From JAHEEL01 sp963715255 (GTDB lineage Bacteria > Actinomycetota > Acidimicrobiia > Spongiisociales > UBA5794): DNA of 64,000 bases. Position numbers and translations under genes: made by a program. Of the stretch, positions 25,141 through 34,819 are shown piece after piece; positions within the stretch are counted from its first letter, which is position 1; each line of letters begins with the position of its first letter. The stretch covers positions 1 through 64,000 of the forward strand of contig CAVQRN010000005.1 of NCBI GenBank assembly GCA_963715255.1, read 5' to 3'. The notes under the pieces are model-generated. The model was given only the letters and a program-made list of their open reading frames with translations, was not told where the DNA came from and made no database searches.

Positions 25141-26817
25141 TCAGCTCAACGGATCGAGACTGAGGATCGCCGGATCGACAGCCGGGGAGTTCGGCGACAC
25201 CGAGGGGACCGATTCGTAGACGGACTCGAGGGACGGGCGCGGGTCCGGCTCACCCTTGTTCGGCCACATGGCCATCGCTCGCTCGGCCATCGCCGTAATC
25301 GACAGTGACGGGTTGACACCGAGATTCGCGCCGACGGCGGCTCCGTCGACAACATGGAGCCCAGGATGACCGTACACCCGGTGATAGGCATCGATCACAC
25401 CCGTCGATGGGTCAATTCCGATCGCTGCACCGCCGAGGATGTGAGCGGTCGTCGGACGATTCAGGACCACTTCGTTGATCGAACTCATCGGATCGCCGCC
25501 CATGACCTCGGCGGCGATCCGGGCTGCGTCGTTTGCGACCGGGATGTACGTGGGGTTCGGGTCACCATGACCCTGACGAGAAACGACGCGGGTACCGAAG
25601 ATGCCACGCTTGCGGAATAGCCGCAACGAATTGTCGTAGCTCTGCATCACCAGGAGGATCACGGAGCGCTCCGCCCACCTGCGCACCGACATCGAGCGAA
25701 GCCACCGGATCGGATGGAACACGATGTTCCCGAGATACCGGAGTGGACGCGGCACGCCGGGGCCACCGTCGGTGAGGATGGTGCCGAGCAAGCCCATCAC
25801 CGAGCTTCCCTTCGGATAGCGCACCGACTCGATGTGCGTGTGCGGCTCCGGATGGATCGACGACGTGATCGCCACACCCTGCGAGTAATTGACCTCGGTG
25901 CCACGCGCCGTCGCTCCCAGCAGTACCTCAGAATTCGTGCGAACAAGCTGTCCCACTTGATCGGAGAGATCGGGGAGGCGTCCGTGGTCCACAAGGGAGA
26001 GCAGAAGGCGAGTCGTTCCGAGGGCCCCGGCAGAGAAGATGACCTGGCCGGCGAAGAACAACCTACCGTTGCGCCCCTTGACTGGGCCGGGGCGCTGGGT
26101 TGTGATCCGCCAGCGGCCGTCGGGCAGTTGCTCGACGTCGGTGGCCTCCGTGTCGGCGTGGACGACGGCACCGTTCTGCTCCGCGAGATAGAGGTAGTTC
26201 TTGTCGAGGGTGTTCTTGGCGTTCTGATTGCACCCGATCATGCAGGCCCCGACGCTCGTGCATCCTGAGCGGGAAGGGCCCGCACCACCGAAGTAGGGAT
26301 CTTCGACTTCGACGCCGGGCTCACCGAGAAAGACCCCCACCGGGGTTGGCCGGAAGGTATCCGCGACCCCGAGACGTTCGGCTACCTGGCGCAACACATC
26401 ATCTGCCGGGGTGTCGGCGCTCGCTTCGGTGACTCCGAGCATTCTCCTCGCAAGGGCGTAGAACGGTGCGAGTTCCTGTCTCCAGTCGGTGATGGAACTC
26501 CACTGTGGATCCGTGAAGAACGCGTCATGCGGTTCATAGAGCGTATTCGCGTAGACAAGGGATCCACCACCAACTCCCGCACCGGAGAGGACCAGCACAT
26601 TGCTGAGGAGATCGAGTCGCTGGATCCCATACAACCCGAGACGCGGGCCCCAGATGAAGCGCTTCACGTCCCAATTCGTCGCCGCGAACTCACCGGTCCG
26701 ATAGCGTCGACCGGCCTCGAGCACCCCGACGCGATACCCCTTCTCGGTCAACCGCAGAGCAGAGACGCTACCCCCGAAGCCAGACCCGATAACGGCGACG
26801 TCGTAGAAGGTATCCAT
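25141..26817 (-). CDS. FAD-dependent GMC oxidoreductase, cholesterol-oxidase-like
   Basis: 558 residues from the ATG at 26817 (an in-frame ATG at 26862 adds 15). The FAD dinucleotide-binding motif DVAVIGSGFGGSVSALRL lies at residues 6-23. The C-terminal block TTAHILGGAAIG...YGHPGLHVVDGAAV...NPSLSITAMAERA is typical of GMC/cholesterol-oxidase-type steroid oxidoreductases, including the catalytic His of AHILGG. A ferredoxin-like Cys cluster (CTSVGACMIGCNQNAK) recalls ChoD-type enzymes of actinobacteria. Substrate is probably a sterol or other alcohol; no other steroid genes are adjacent. Confidence 0.85.
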   Translation of the reverse strand: MDTFYDVAVIGSGFGGSVSALRLTEKGYRVGVLEAGRRYRTGEFAATNWDVKRFIWGPRLGLYGIQRLDLLSNVLVLSGAGVGGGSLVYANTLYEPHDAFFTDPQWSSITDWRQELAPFYALARRMLGVTEASADTPADDVLRQVAERLGVADTFRPTPVGVFLGEPGVEVEDPYFGGAGPSRSGCTSVGACMIGCNQNAKNTLDKNYLYLAEQNGAVVHADTEATDVEQLPDGRWRITTQRPGPVKGRNGRLFFAGQVIFSAGALGTTRLLLSLVDHGRLPDLSDQVGQLVRTNSEVLLGATARGTEVNYSQGVAITSSIHPEPHTHIESVRYPKGSSVMGLLGTILTDGGPGVPRPLRYLGNIVFHPIRWLRSMSVRRWAERSVILLVMQSYDNSLRLFRKRGIFGTRVVSRQGHGDPNPTYIPVANDAARIAAEVMGGDPMSSINEVVLNRPTTAHILGGAAIGIDPSTGVIDAYHRVYGHPGLHVVDGAAVGANLGVNPSLSITAMAERAMAMWPNKGEPDPRPSLESVYESVPSVSPNSPAVDPAILSLDPLS

Positions 26818-26859
26818 CGACAGGAATCGTAGCAACCGGCTCTCGAGAAGCCCCGGCTG

Positions 26860-26918
26860 CAAGCTTCAAGCGACAAGCTGCAAGACGGTCCTTCCAGCAG
26901 CTTGCGTAGCTTGCAGCT
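26860..26918. repeat. AAGCTGCAAG-type imperfect repeat and inverted repeat
   Basis: The spacer between two minus-strand genes is almost wholly repeats of CTGCAAG/CTTGCAG. CTGCAAGCT near 26869 is the inverse of AGCTTGCAG near 26910, so a hairpin can form and act as terminator of the upstream SDR gene. Confidence 0.55.
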
Positions 26919-26920
26919 GA

Positions 26921-27637
26921 TCAGAACTCCGCCGCGCCCCATACCGGAATCTGGGCCCCGTTGATGACGGCTGAGCGGTGGCCCGTGAGGAAGTCGATTA
27001 CGTTTGCGATCTCGTCGGGCTTTGGCCAATTCACGTAGTCGGCGTAGGGGAGGGCTTCCCTGGTGCGGTGGGTGTCGATCACCGACGGGAGCAACACGTT
27101 GCAGGTCACGTTCGTATCGGACAACTCGCGAGCAACGGACTTCCCGAGTGCTACGACGCCTGCCTTTGCGATGTTGTACGCAGCTTGTCCGGCCGGCGGA
27201 TCGATCGCCTGGCGGCTACCGAGCATCACGATACGACCCCAGTCCTGACTGCGCATGTACGGGATCGCCGCACGCACGGCGTTGAACGCCGATCGGAGAT
27301 TCAGGTCGATCATGCGATCGAAACGTACGTCGTCGGTTTCGTGTACGTCGCGGCCGCCGGCCCATCCGCCGACGAGAGAGACAAGGACGTTCAGTCCACC
27401 GAACGTATCCACCGTCTCCTCGAAGAACGCGTCCGTCGCGGAAGCATCAACGGCATCAACACGGCGGAGGATGAGTTGATCCTCAGGCAGGTCGAGTTCG
27501 CGCTCGAGAGCGGCCGCCTGTTCGGGAACGATGTAGGTGACGCCAAGCTTGAAGTTGCGCTGAACAAGGAGGGGGAGCAGTGCTCGACCGACCGCTCCGG
27601 AGCCTCCGGTGACGATAGCGATGTTCGATCCGTTCAT
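26921..27637 (-). CDS. Short-chain dehydrogenase/reductase (SDR)
   Basis: 238 residues, classical SDR length. NAD(P)-binding TGGSGAVGRALL is at residues 10-21, the NAG-like motif is LVSLVGGW, the catalytic Ser is in IVMLGSRQAI and the YxxxK in AAYNIAKAGVVAL. Substrate not predictable. Transcribed alone, divergent from the ABC ATPase gene. Confidence 0.88.
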   Translation of the reverse strand: MNGSNIAIVTGGSGAVGRALLPLLVQRNFKLGVTYIVPEQAAALERELDLPEDQLILRRVDAVDASATDAFFEETVDTFGGLNVLVSLVGGWAGGRDVHETDDVRFDRMIDLNLRSAFNAVRAAIPYMRSQDWGRIVMLGSRQAIDPPAGQAAYNIAKAGVVALGKSVARELSDTNVTCNVLLPSVIDTHRTREALPYADYVNWPKPDEIANVIDFLTGHRSAVINGAQIPVWGAAEF

Positions 27638-27694
27638 GGGTTCAGCCTAGCGTTGCGGTGGTCGCGGTCCGTGGCGCACCCCTTTTCGGGATGT

Positions 27695-27700
27695 TATGAT
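27695..27700 (+). promoter_or_regulatory. Putative -10 element of the ABC ATPase gene
   Basis: TATGAT lies 27 bases upstream of the GTG start at 27727. The -35 region is not clear. Confidence 0.3.
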
Positions 27701-27726
27701 CACCGCAGCTACGCAAGGAGTTGGAA

Positions 27727-28941
27727 GTGGCGGAGATCCTCCTCGAAGACATTGGCAAGATCTACCCGGATGGGACTCGGGCGGTTGGACAGGTCGATCT
27801 GGAGATCAAGGACGCCGAATTCCTTGTGTTCGTTGGACCGTCCGGTTGCGGAAAGTCGACCCTGCTGCGGATGATTGCGGGCCTTGAGGAGATTACCGAA
27901 GGCAAGATGTACATCGGGGACAAGCTCGTCAATGACGTCGCCCCGAAGGATCGGGACATCGCGATGGTGTTCCAGAACTACGCGCTGTATCCCCACATGT
28001 CGGTGTACGACAACATGGCGTTCGGTTTGAAGCTTCGCAAGACCCCCAAGGATGAGATCGCGCGACGCGTGAACGAAGCCGCCGAGTCGCTTGAGATCAC
28101 CGAGTTCTTGGATCGGAAGCCGAAGGCGCTCTCTGGCGGCCAGCGGCAGCGTGTTGCGATGGGTCGGGCCATGGTTCGCGAGCCGATGGCTTTCTTGATG
28201 GATGAGCCGCTCTCCAACCTCGATGCCAAGCTCCGTGTCCAGATGCGTAGCGAGCTCGGCCGCCTCCACAATCGCCTCAAGACGACGACCGTGTACGTCA
28301 CCCATGACCAGATCGAGGCGATGACGCTCGGGCACCGCGTCGCCGTCATGCGTCCGGTGTCGGAGAATCGCCCGTACAACATGCAGCAGGTTGCACCTCC
28401 GGCCGAGCTGTTCAACGAACCACGCAATCTCTTCGTGGCGGGGTTCATTGGGAGCCCAGCTATGAACCTGATCTACGGCACGCTCTCGAGCGAGGGCGGG
28501 GACGTCTGGTGCTCGTTCGCCGGTCAGCGGGTGAAGCTCCACAGAACGGCTCTCGATCGGCATCCGGGCCTCGAAAGCTACATGAACAAGCAGTTGGTGG
28601 CCGGGATGCGGCCTGGGGACTTCGAGGACGCGAGAGTGGCGCCCGAAGATCCGGACTGCACGATCAGCGCGACCACCGACGTCAACGAGATGCTGGGTTC
28701 GGACACGTACGTCCATTTCTCGCTTCCGGAGAAGCCGGTGCTTACCGCGGACATCGAGGAACTGGCTGCCGCACAGGGAACCGATCTCTCGCTGCGTGGA
28801 AACGAGACGAACTTCAGCGCCCGTGTGAGTCCCGATGTCGCTGTGCCGAACGGATCCGAGGTCAGGCTCGTGCTCGATACCAGCAAGATGCACTTCTTCG
28901 ATCCCGAAACCAACCATCGGATCGGGACGACATCGCCGTAG
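27727..28941 (+). CDS. ABC transporter ATP-binding protein, MsmK/UgpC type
   Basis: 404 residues. Walker A GPSGCGKST near residues 38-46, Q-loop MVFQNYALYPHM, signature LSGGQRQRVAMGRAM, Walker B AFLMDEPLSNLDA and the H-loop VYVTHDQIEAM, followed by a 165-residue C-terminal TOBE/OB region. This is the CUT1 family that energises sugar or glycerol-phosphate importers and often serves several permeases. No permease genes are adjacent, which fits a shared ATPase. The GTG at 27727 is preferred because AAGGAG is eight bases away; TTG at 27721 would be too close. Confidence 0.9.
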   Translation: MAEILLEDIGKIYPDGTRAVGQVDLEIKDAEFLVFVGPSGCGKSTLLRMIAGLEEITEGKMYIGDKLVNDVAPKDRDIAMVFQNYALYPHMSVYDNMAFGLKLRKTPKDEIARRVNEAAESLEITEFLDRKPKALSGGQRQRVAMGRAMVREPMAFLMDEPLSNLDAKLRVQMRSELGRLHNRLKTTTVYVTHDQIEAMTLGHRVAVMRPVSENRPYNMQQVAPPAELFNEPRNLFVAGFIGSPAMNLIYGTLSSEGGDVWCSFAGQRVKLHRTALDRHPGLESYMNKQLVAGMRPGDFEDARVAPEDPDCTISATTDVNEMLGSDTYVHFSLPEKPVLTADIEELAAAQGTDLSLRGNETNFSARVSPDVAVPNGSEVRLVLDTSKMHFFDPETNHRIGTTSP

Positions 28942-28944
28942 GGG

Positions 28945-30046
28945 TCACGACCTCCGTTCGGTTACCGTGATCCCGACGGGCTGAAGGGCCCTGATGAGTG
29001 CGTCGCCGTTGATCGCGCGCTGCATCGTGTGCACTCCCGTCTTCTCGATATGACCTCGGGTGACGAGGTCGATGAGCGCGGTGGCGGGGAACGCCGTAGT
29101 GCGGGCGAGCGCCGAGAACCGGCCGTCGTGAACGTCCTCGATCTCCATGGTCCTGGTGGTCTCGTCCGTCTCGACCCAGACGCGAACGAGAACGAGATCG
29201 TCATCTCCCCTAAGGAGTGTTCGGTCGAGTGCTGCCAGCAGGACGGATCGCGGCGATGGATCACCGGTCTCGTCAAAGAGGCCCATCTCACGTATCGCGG
29301 CGAAGATGCGTCCGTGACCCGGAAACCGGAGGGTCTTGTACTCGAGATGATCGACCCTTCCTTCGTAATCTCGACACATGGTTGACGTGCCACCGGCGGT
29401 CGAGAACGCTTCAAGCGGCCCCCGGCCCTCCCACTCGACGGTCTCGAACCGGGTCAGCGGATCGACGGTTCGATACGAGCCGTCTTCGACGATCTCACAT
29501 GGTTCCGCATACTCGTTGATCAGGCCGGCGGGACTGAACGCCAATTGATATCCGAGTGTGCCGATCGGCTCCGAGGGCAGAGCGCCCACCCGCATCTGGA
29601 CCGAGCGGAACGCGCCCCGGCGTCGTGGCGATGAGGTGTTCGGCCATCGCATTCGCGAGACCCGGAGCAAGACCGCAGTCGGGTGCGACGAGGACTCCGG
29701 CGTCGAAAGCTGCGTCGTTGAGTTCGTGTTGTTGGGCCACGACGGTCGGATTGCCTCCGAAATCCGCGTAGTGGGCGCCGGCTCGAATCGCAGCACCGGC
29801 GACCGCAACGCCGAAACGGTACGGAACCGCCGAGACCACGGCATCGAACCCGTCGACGAGGGTGGAGAGTTGCTCCCCATTGCTCACGTCGAGGCGGGTT
29901 GGCGATGCCCCGAATGAGGCGGCCACCTCGTCGGCCACTCCCGGGTCGGCGTCGGCGATCGTGACCGCGTGACCTCTTCGAACGAGGTCCCAGACCGCGG
30001 CCGAGCCGACGATCCCTGCGCCGAGTACCAGTGTGTTCGGAGTCAT
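28945..30046 (-). CDS. Saccharopine dehydrogenase family protein (frameshifted)
   Basis: Two frames join near 29605. From 30046 the N-terminal half has the Rossmann motif LVLGAGIVGSAAVWDLVRRG and ALPYRFG-like AVVSAVPYRFGVAVAGAAIR and HYADFGG, typical of saccharopine dehydrogenases. The second half (FSPAGLINEYAEPCEIVEDG, STAGGTSTMC, TLRFPGHG) is the family's C-terminal domain. Intact length would be about 365 residues. In lysine metabolism these act on saccharopine or 2-aminoadipate-semialdehyde; distant members have other substrates. The break is most likely a sequencing error. Confidence 0.8.
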
Positions 30047-30067
30047 GTCACTCTCCTTCTGTTCTTT

Positions 30068-30820
30068 CTATGGGACGATTCGTTTGAAGATCTCCGCCCG
30101 GTCGGTGCCGAATCGGGAGGCACCGAAGCGGAGCCAGCCGTCAACGCGTTCGACGAACCGATCTCGGGCCTCACCCATCTGTGCCGCGTTTCCCATCGTT
30201 GTCTCCGACTGCGATGCATGGCACAGGAGGGCATCGACCTTGGCATCGAAGGCTCGATCATCCAGCGGTTCGGCGTGGTCCGGCTCGTCCGCCGACCAGA
30301 GAAGAATCGTGGAAGGACGGTGCGGCTCGAGTCCCTGGGTCGGGTAGAAGAGCGGCTCGCGAGCGGCAACGACGGCATCGACGGTGAGGAGGCCCGCCGC
30401 GCGGTGGTCCGGATGGAGTTGGTAGCGCTGCCACGGATCGTGGGTTAGCACCACGTCGGGTCGATGCAGTCGGATCAGTCGCGCAATCTCCTCGCGCAGT
30501 TCAGGCGTGTGTTGGAGTTCGCCGTCGGTCTGATCGAGCCACTCAATACGCGCTGCGCCGAGGATTGCCGCCGCCTTCCGCTGTTCTCGTCGCCGTTCCT
30601 CGACGAGGGCGGATCGATCAATCGCCGGGTCCCACGACCCTTTCGAGCCGTCGGTCACGACGACGATCGTCGCCACCGTCCCGCCCGCCGTCCAATTGAA
30701 GACCGTTGCGCCGGCACCGAACTCCACATCGTCGGGATGCGCCCCGATGGCCATGATGCGTTCCGGTCTGGGCAACGGCGGGGGAGGGTTGGTGGGCTGG
30801 TCGTAGAGGGCGGGGGGCAT
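30068..30820 (-). CDS. PIG-L family deacetylase
   Basis: 250 residues. The zinc-binding signature AIGAHPDDVEFGAG is near residues 25-38 (His-Pro-Asp-Asp) and the second zinc ligand is in LHPDHRAAG. The family (LmbE/PIG-L) deacetylates GlcNAc-type groups, and in actinobacteria includes MshB and BshB-like thiol-biosynthesis enzymes. This one lacks features that would single out MshB. Downstream on the same strand is the saccharopine-type gene. Confidence 0.85.
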   Translation of the reverse strand: MPPALYDQPTNPPPPLPRPERIMAIGAHPDDVEFGAGATVFNWTAGGTVATIVVVTDGSKGSWDPAIDRSALVEERRREQRKAAAILGAARIEWLDQTDGELQHTPELREEIARLIRLHRPDVVLTHDPWQRYQLHPDHRAAGLLTVDAVVAAREPLFYPTQGLEPHRPSTILLWSADEPDHAEPLDDRAFDAKVDALLCHASQSETTMGNAAQMGEARDRFVERVDGWLRFGASRFGTDRAEIFKRIVP

Positions 30821-30872
30821 GGGCAGAGAATAGGAGGAGCGGAGGAGCCGAGTAGCCGAGTGACGGAGTCTC

Positions 30873-31451
30873 CTAGCCGGGGATGTGGCCGAGTTGTTGC
30901 AGGGCGTTCAGGTCCCAGGGGCGGTCGAGGTCGAGGGCTAGGCCTGGTCTGATGAGGATCGTCGCGTCTCCGCGGACGGCGGCGAGGTGGCGGCGGAAAC
31001 TCCCGGGGCCGTATCGGAAGGGGAAGTCTCGTCCCGTACCGCCGATCAATGAGGTTCCTCCGTCGTGGGATGGGGCGAGGACCCATCCACTTCCGACCGA
31101 TCGCATCGCTGCCCGCACGTCGCCCGCGTCGATGGCGGGGAGGTCGGCATGGATGACCAACCAGGGATCATCTCCGACCTCAGCCACACCCGCCGCCGCT
31201 GCGGCGTCGAGGCCGTGCGGTGCGGACTCGGCGATACATTCCACGCCTGAGGCGAGCGCCCATCGGTCGACCTCCGCATCGGCGGTGATCACCGAGACTC
31301 GAGTGTTCGCGTCGCGAGCAGCCCGAATCGTGCGGCCGGCCAGATCGCGAGCAAACCTCCTGCGATCCTCTGATCCGAGTCGACCGGAGAGGCGCGTCAT
31401 CCCGTCGAACGAGCGGATCGGGATGAGCGCTCTGAACGCGTTCTCCATCAA
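30873..31451 (-). CDS. cofC: 2-phospho-L-lactate (or phosphoenolpyruvate) guanylyltransferase
   Basis: 192 residues with the CofC/FbiD pattern: ALIPIRSFDGMTRLSGRLG (nucleotide-binding start of the MobA-like fold), VSVITADAEVDRWA, WLVIHADLPAID (the Asp pair near DLP), GGTSLIGGTG and PFRYGPGSFRRHL. It makes the guanylylated precursor of coenzyme F420. Its ATG overlaps the stop of the upstream ABC permease, so the two are cotranscribed, although their roles differ. Other F420 genes are not in the window. Confidence 0.85.
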   Translation of the reverse strand: MMENAFRALIPIRSFDGMTRLSGRLGSEDRRRFARDLAGRTIRAARDANTRVSVITADAEVDRWALASGVECIAESAPHGLDAAAAAGVAEVGDDPWLVIHADLPAIDAGDVRAAMRSVGSGWVLAPSHDGGTSLIGGTGRDFPFRYGPGSFRRHLAAVRGDATILIRPGLALDLDRPWDLNALQQLGHIPG

Positions 31452-32248
31452 TATCCGGGTGTGGAGATGCGCTTCTCGTACCAGCGGAGGAGGAGGCTCA
31501 GCGAGATGGTCAGCGTCAGGTAGAACGCGGTGAGGATCAGGTACCCCTCCATGAATCGGAACGAACTCCCCGTCCAGAGCTTCGTCATCTGGGTGAGCTC
31601 ACGAACCGCGATCACCGAGACGAGGGACGAGTCCTTGAGGAGAGCGATGAGATCGTTGCCGAGCGCGGGCATGATGTTCTTGACCGCCTGGGGGAGGACG
31701 ATGAACCGCAGGATGTGCCGCTTTGAGAGACCAACCGACATTCCGGCCTCGCGCTGACCGCTCGGGATCGACTCGATGCCGGCGCGAAACACCTCGGCGA
31801 TGAACGCGGCGTAGATGATCCCGAGAGCAAGGGTGCCTCGAATCGCCTTGCTCGGCGCGTCGATACCGAGTTCCTGAGACAGCTGGCCGAAACCCACGAT
31901 CGAGACGAAGAGGATCGTGACGAGAACCGGGACGCCGCGGATGAATTCGATGTAGTACATCGCGAGGTTCTTGATGACTGTCTTCTTCGACAGCCGGGCA
32001 AGCCCGAGAAACAACCCGAGGACGATGGCGATCACGAATCCGCCGACCGTCACGATGAGCGTCAAGGCCATCCCGCCACGGATGAATTCGAATCCCTCGC
32101 GCCACTTCGGTTTGGTCGCGATCTGGAACGCAATCACCGCAATCGTGGCGATGATCCCGATCAGCCACCACGGGACGCCGCTGAAGGACCAGCGGCTTGC
32201 TGCGCCGGGCGGCAACGGATCGAGAACGGGATCTTCGATGATCTGCAC
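31448..32248 (-). CDS. Amino-acid ABC transporter permease (HisM/GlnP type)
   Basis: 266 residues from the GTG at 32248, chosen because AGAGGAGACG lies before it; the frame extends to 32308 without a site. Multiple transmembrane helices; the EAA loop appears as AGIESIPSGQREAGMSVGLS then IVLPQAVKNIMPAL. Belongs to the polar amino-acid uptake family. The binding-protein gene precedes it, but no matching ATPase gene follows. Terminator 32312-32341 lies between the two, so the permease may be expressed at a lower level. Confidence 0.9.
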   Translation of the reverse strand: MQIIEDPVLDPLPPGAASRWSFSGVPWWLIGIIATIAVIAFQIATKPKWREGFEFIRGGMALTLIVTVGGFVIAIVLGLFLGLARLSKKTVIKNLAMYYIEFIRGVPVLVTILFVSIVGFGQLSQELGIDAPSKAIRGTLALGIIYAAFIAEVFRAGIESIPSGQREAGMSVGLSKRHILRFIVLPQAVKNIMPALGNDLIALLKDSSLVSVIAVRELTQMTKLWTGSSFRFMEGYLILTAFYLTLTISLSLLLRWYEKRISTPGY

Positions 32249-32311
32249 GGGCGTCTCCTCTGCGTGATTCGGTGCGGAGGTTGGCACAAAGAAGCGTCGA
32301 ACGCACATACA

Positions 32312-32341
32312 GAAACGCCGGACCCGCAGGTCCGGCGTTTC
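32312..32341. terminator. Intrinsic terminator-like hairpin between binding protein and permease
   Basis: Perfect 13-bp arms, GAAACGCCGGACC and GGTCCGGCGTTTC, around CGCA. In the minus direction it follows the binding-protein stop by about 20 bases. It has no long T run, so it may act as a partial terminator or stabilise the upstream mRNA, giving more binding protein than permease. Confidence 0.7.
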
Positions 32342-32362
32342 AGATCAACCAACTGGTTCGGA

Positions 32363-33148
32363 TCAGTATTCGAAGTCGACGAACCACTTCTGGGCGAGTT
32401 CGTCGAGTGTGCCGTCTTCCTGCATCTCTTTGAGGACCGCGTTGATCGGCTCAATGAGGTCGCTATCCAGAGGGAAGATGAATCCGAGCGGATCGCTCTG
32501 CAAGGCATCAGGCAGCAGACGGACGTCGCCCTCATTGGCGCCCTTGTATCCCTGGCCGGCCGTGTCGTCGATAATGACCGCGTCGACGTCACCGTTGATC
32601 AACGCCTGAACGGCGACACCGAATTGGTCGTACGCGTCGATCCTGGCGTCACCGCCGAGAAGGCTGACGCCGAGTTCGTAGTTGGTCGTGCCGACCTGCG
32701 TACCGAGGCGGTAGTCGCCCTCGACGAATTGGTCCAAGCTGCCGAACCGTGACTCGTCGAATCTGACCATGAGCTTCTGCTCGATCACCATGTACGGATC
32801 GGAGAAGGCAACGACTTCCTTCCGCTCCTCGGTGATCGAGATTCCGTCCGCGGCCGTGTCGTACTGACCCTGACCGGTCTCGACGATCACATCGGGCCAT
32901 CCAGCTTCGACAAACTCGGCCGTGCAGTTGAGTCGCTTGCAGATCTCGTTCCACGCGTCGTAGTCCCAGCCCTGACCAGTGGTGGTGCCCTCTTCAATGA
33001 AGTTGTAGGGCACGTAGGCGTTCTCGACCGCAACCGTGACGGTTCGACCGTCGAGATCACCGGCCGAGGAGTCGCTCGACGAACACGCCGCGGCGATGAG
33101 CATCACCGCAAGCGCCAACAGCACTACCTTCGTGAACTTTCGCATCAT
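32363..33148 (-). CDS. Amino-acid ABC transporter substrate-binding lipoprotein
   Basis: 261 residues. Signal peptide with lipobox LIAAACSS (Cys about 22), so a lipoprotein on the outer face of the membrane. The SBP_bac_3 pattern follows: TVTVAVENAYVPYNF, GWDYDAWNEICKRL, YDTAADGISITEERKEVVAF, YRLGTQVGTTNYEL and GDVDAVIIDDTAG. It would bind a polar amino acid for the permease encoded next. ATG at 33148 follows TTGAGGAGGA. Confidence 0.92.
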   Translation of the reverse strand: MMRKFTKVVLLALAVMLIAAACSSSDSSAGDLDGRTVTVAVENAYVPYNFIEEGTTTGQGWDYDAWNEICKRLNCTAEFVEAGWPDVIVETGQGQYDTAADGISITEERKEVVAFSDPYMVIEQKLMVRFDESRFGSLDQFVEGDYRLGTQVGTTNYELGVSLLGGDARIDAYDQFGVAVQALINGDVDAVIIDDTAGQGYKGANEGDVRLLPDALQSDPLGFIFPLDSDLIEPINAVLKEMQEDGTLDELAQKWFVDFEY

Positions 33149-33247
33149 TCCTCCTCAACATCCCTGTGTCGGGATGACGCAGTCAGGCTACTCCTAATCC
33201 CCTCCGCGTGTCACTTCCCGCCCGGTCGTAGCCGTTAGGGTGACCGG

Positions 33248-34678
33248 ATGAAGAGGAAGACGAAGATCGTCGCGACGCTCGGACCGGCTATTGATTCGCT
33301 CGACGGCGTACGCGAGCTGATCGGGGCAGGACTCGACGTCGCGCGGTTCAATTTCTCACACGGCACCGTGAAAGAACACATCCGGCGGCACGAATGGGTG
33401 CGCACCGCGGCGGATGAGGCGGGGGTCTCGGTCGCGACGATGCAGGACATCCAGGGTCCCAAGATTCGGGTCGGGACGTTCCCCGGTGGTTCGGTCATAC
33501 TCGAGCAAGGAGCAGAGGTCGCCCTCCAACCCGGTGAGGGCGAAGGAGGAGCATCGACGATATGCGTTGCATATCTCGAGTACGTTGATCTGGAGCCCGG
33601 CTCTCCAGTGCTCCTCGCCGATGGGATGATCCGCCTCGAAGTGGTCTCGGTGGCCGGGGGCGCGGCTCGCGCCCGGGTCGTCGGTGGCGGCAAGCTCCTC
33701 AATCACAAGGGAGCGGCCTTTCCCGGCAGTGATACCGGTGTGCCGGTCATCACGGACAAGGACGTGGAGGATCTAGCGATCGGCAGGGAGATCGGGTTTG
33801 ATCTCATCGCCGCGTCGTTCGTCTCGTCGGGAGAGGACATTCGCGAGATTCGCAAGCACGTCGGGAACACGCCGATCATCGCCAAGATCGAGTCAACGGT
33901 CGGGTACCGCAACCTCGACGACATCCTCACCGAGGCAGATGGCGCGATGGTGGCTCGCGGCGATCTTGGAGTCGAGTTGAACCTGGAGAGCGTGCCCCGT
34001 GCTCAGCACGAGATACTTGAACGGACGAACAGGGCAGGGAAACTCACGATCACGGCCACCGAGATGCTCGAATCCATGATCACGAACCCCCGTCCCACCA
34101 GGGCCGAGGTGGCCGACGTGTACCGATCGGTGCTCGACGGCACCGATGCGGTCATGCTCTCAGCCGAGACCGCGATCGGTGCGTATCCAATCGAGGCCGT
34201 TCGGATGATGGATGTGATCAGTCGGGAGGCCGAACAGAGTCCGGAGTTCGTTACCACGCCGTACGCGGCGATGCACCACGATCGATCACCGTTCGCATCC
34301 GCTGTGGCACAGGCCGCGGTGGAGACGGCGAACCGACTCGCTGTCGACACCATCGTCGCCTTCACCGAGGCCGGGACGACGGCGCGGCTCCTTTCGAAAC
34401 AGCGGCCGTGGGCCGACGTCTACGCCTTCACTCCCCACGAGGCGACCTATCGTCTGATGGCGCTCTTCGGCTGCATCACGCCGCTTCGCACACCGATCCA
34501 CCGGTCAACCGACGCGATGCTCACGTTCGCAGAGGAGTACCTGCTGGAACACGGAATCGCCACCACCGGTGACACGACCGTGATGGTCGCGGGAATCCCC
34601 CCGAATCTCCAGGCCTCAACGAATCTGATGAAGGTTCATCGCGTGGGGAGCGCGACCGGGGGAGTACCGAGACACTGA
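33248..34678 (+). CDS. pyk: Pyruvate kinase
   Basis: 476 residues, usual length. Starts KRKTKIVATLGPA; substrate and metal motifs ARFNFSHG, QDIQGPKIRVG, PIIAKIE, MVARGDLGVEL and ITATEMLESMI are present. Catalyses phosphoenolpyruvate plus ADP to pyruvate plus ATP. The B-domain motif NHKGAAFPG replaces the common NHKGVNLPG. It is a single gene; a GGAGTGG-rich spacer follows. Confidence 0.95.
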   Translation: MKRKTKIVATLGPAIDSLDGVRELIGAGLDVARFNFSHGTVKEHIRRHEWVRTAADEAGVSVATMQDIQGPKIRVGTFPGGSVILEQGAEVALQPGEGEGGASTICVAYLEYVDLEPGSPVLLADGMIRLEVVSVAGGAARARVVGGGKLLNHKGAAFPGSDTGVPVITDKDVEDLAIGREIGFDLIAASFVSSGEDIREIRKHVGNTPIIAKIESTVGYRNLDDILTEADGAMVARGDLGVELNLESVPRAQHEILERTNRAGKLTITATEMLESMITNPRPTRAEVADVYRSVLDGTDAVMLSAETAIGAYPIEAVRMMDVISREAEQSPEFVTTPYAAMHHDRSPFASAVAQAAVETANRLAVDTIVAFTEAGTTARLLSKQRPWADVYAFTPHEATYRLMALFGCITPLRTPIHRSTDAMLTFAEEYLLEHGIATTGDTTVMVAGIPPNLQASTNLMKVHRVGSATGGVPRH

Positions 34679-34819
34679 GAGAGCCGATTCGGTGATCGCG
34701 GGATGCCGTGAGGAGCGGAGTGGGGGTGGTTGCGCCGGTCGGCTGGCTTCGTTCGGCTGCTCGGCTACTCATTCGGCCATCGGTTCTACACTTCGCGACC
34801 CCGACGCCAGGAGCGGAGC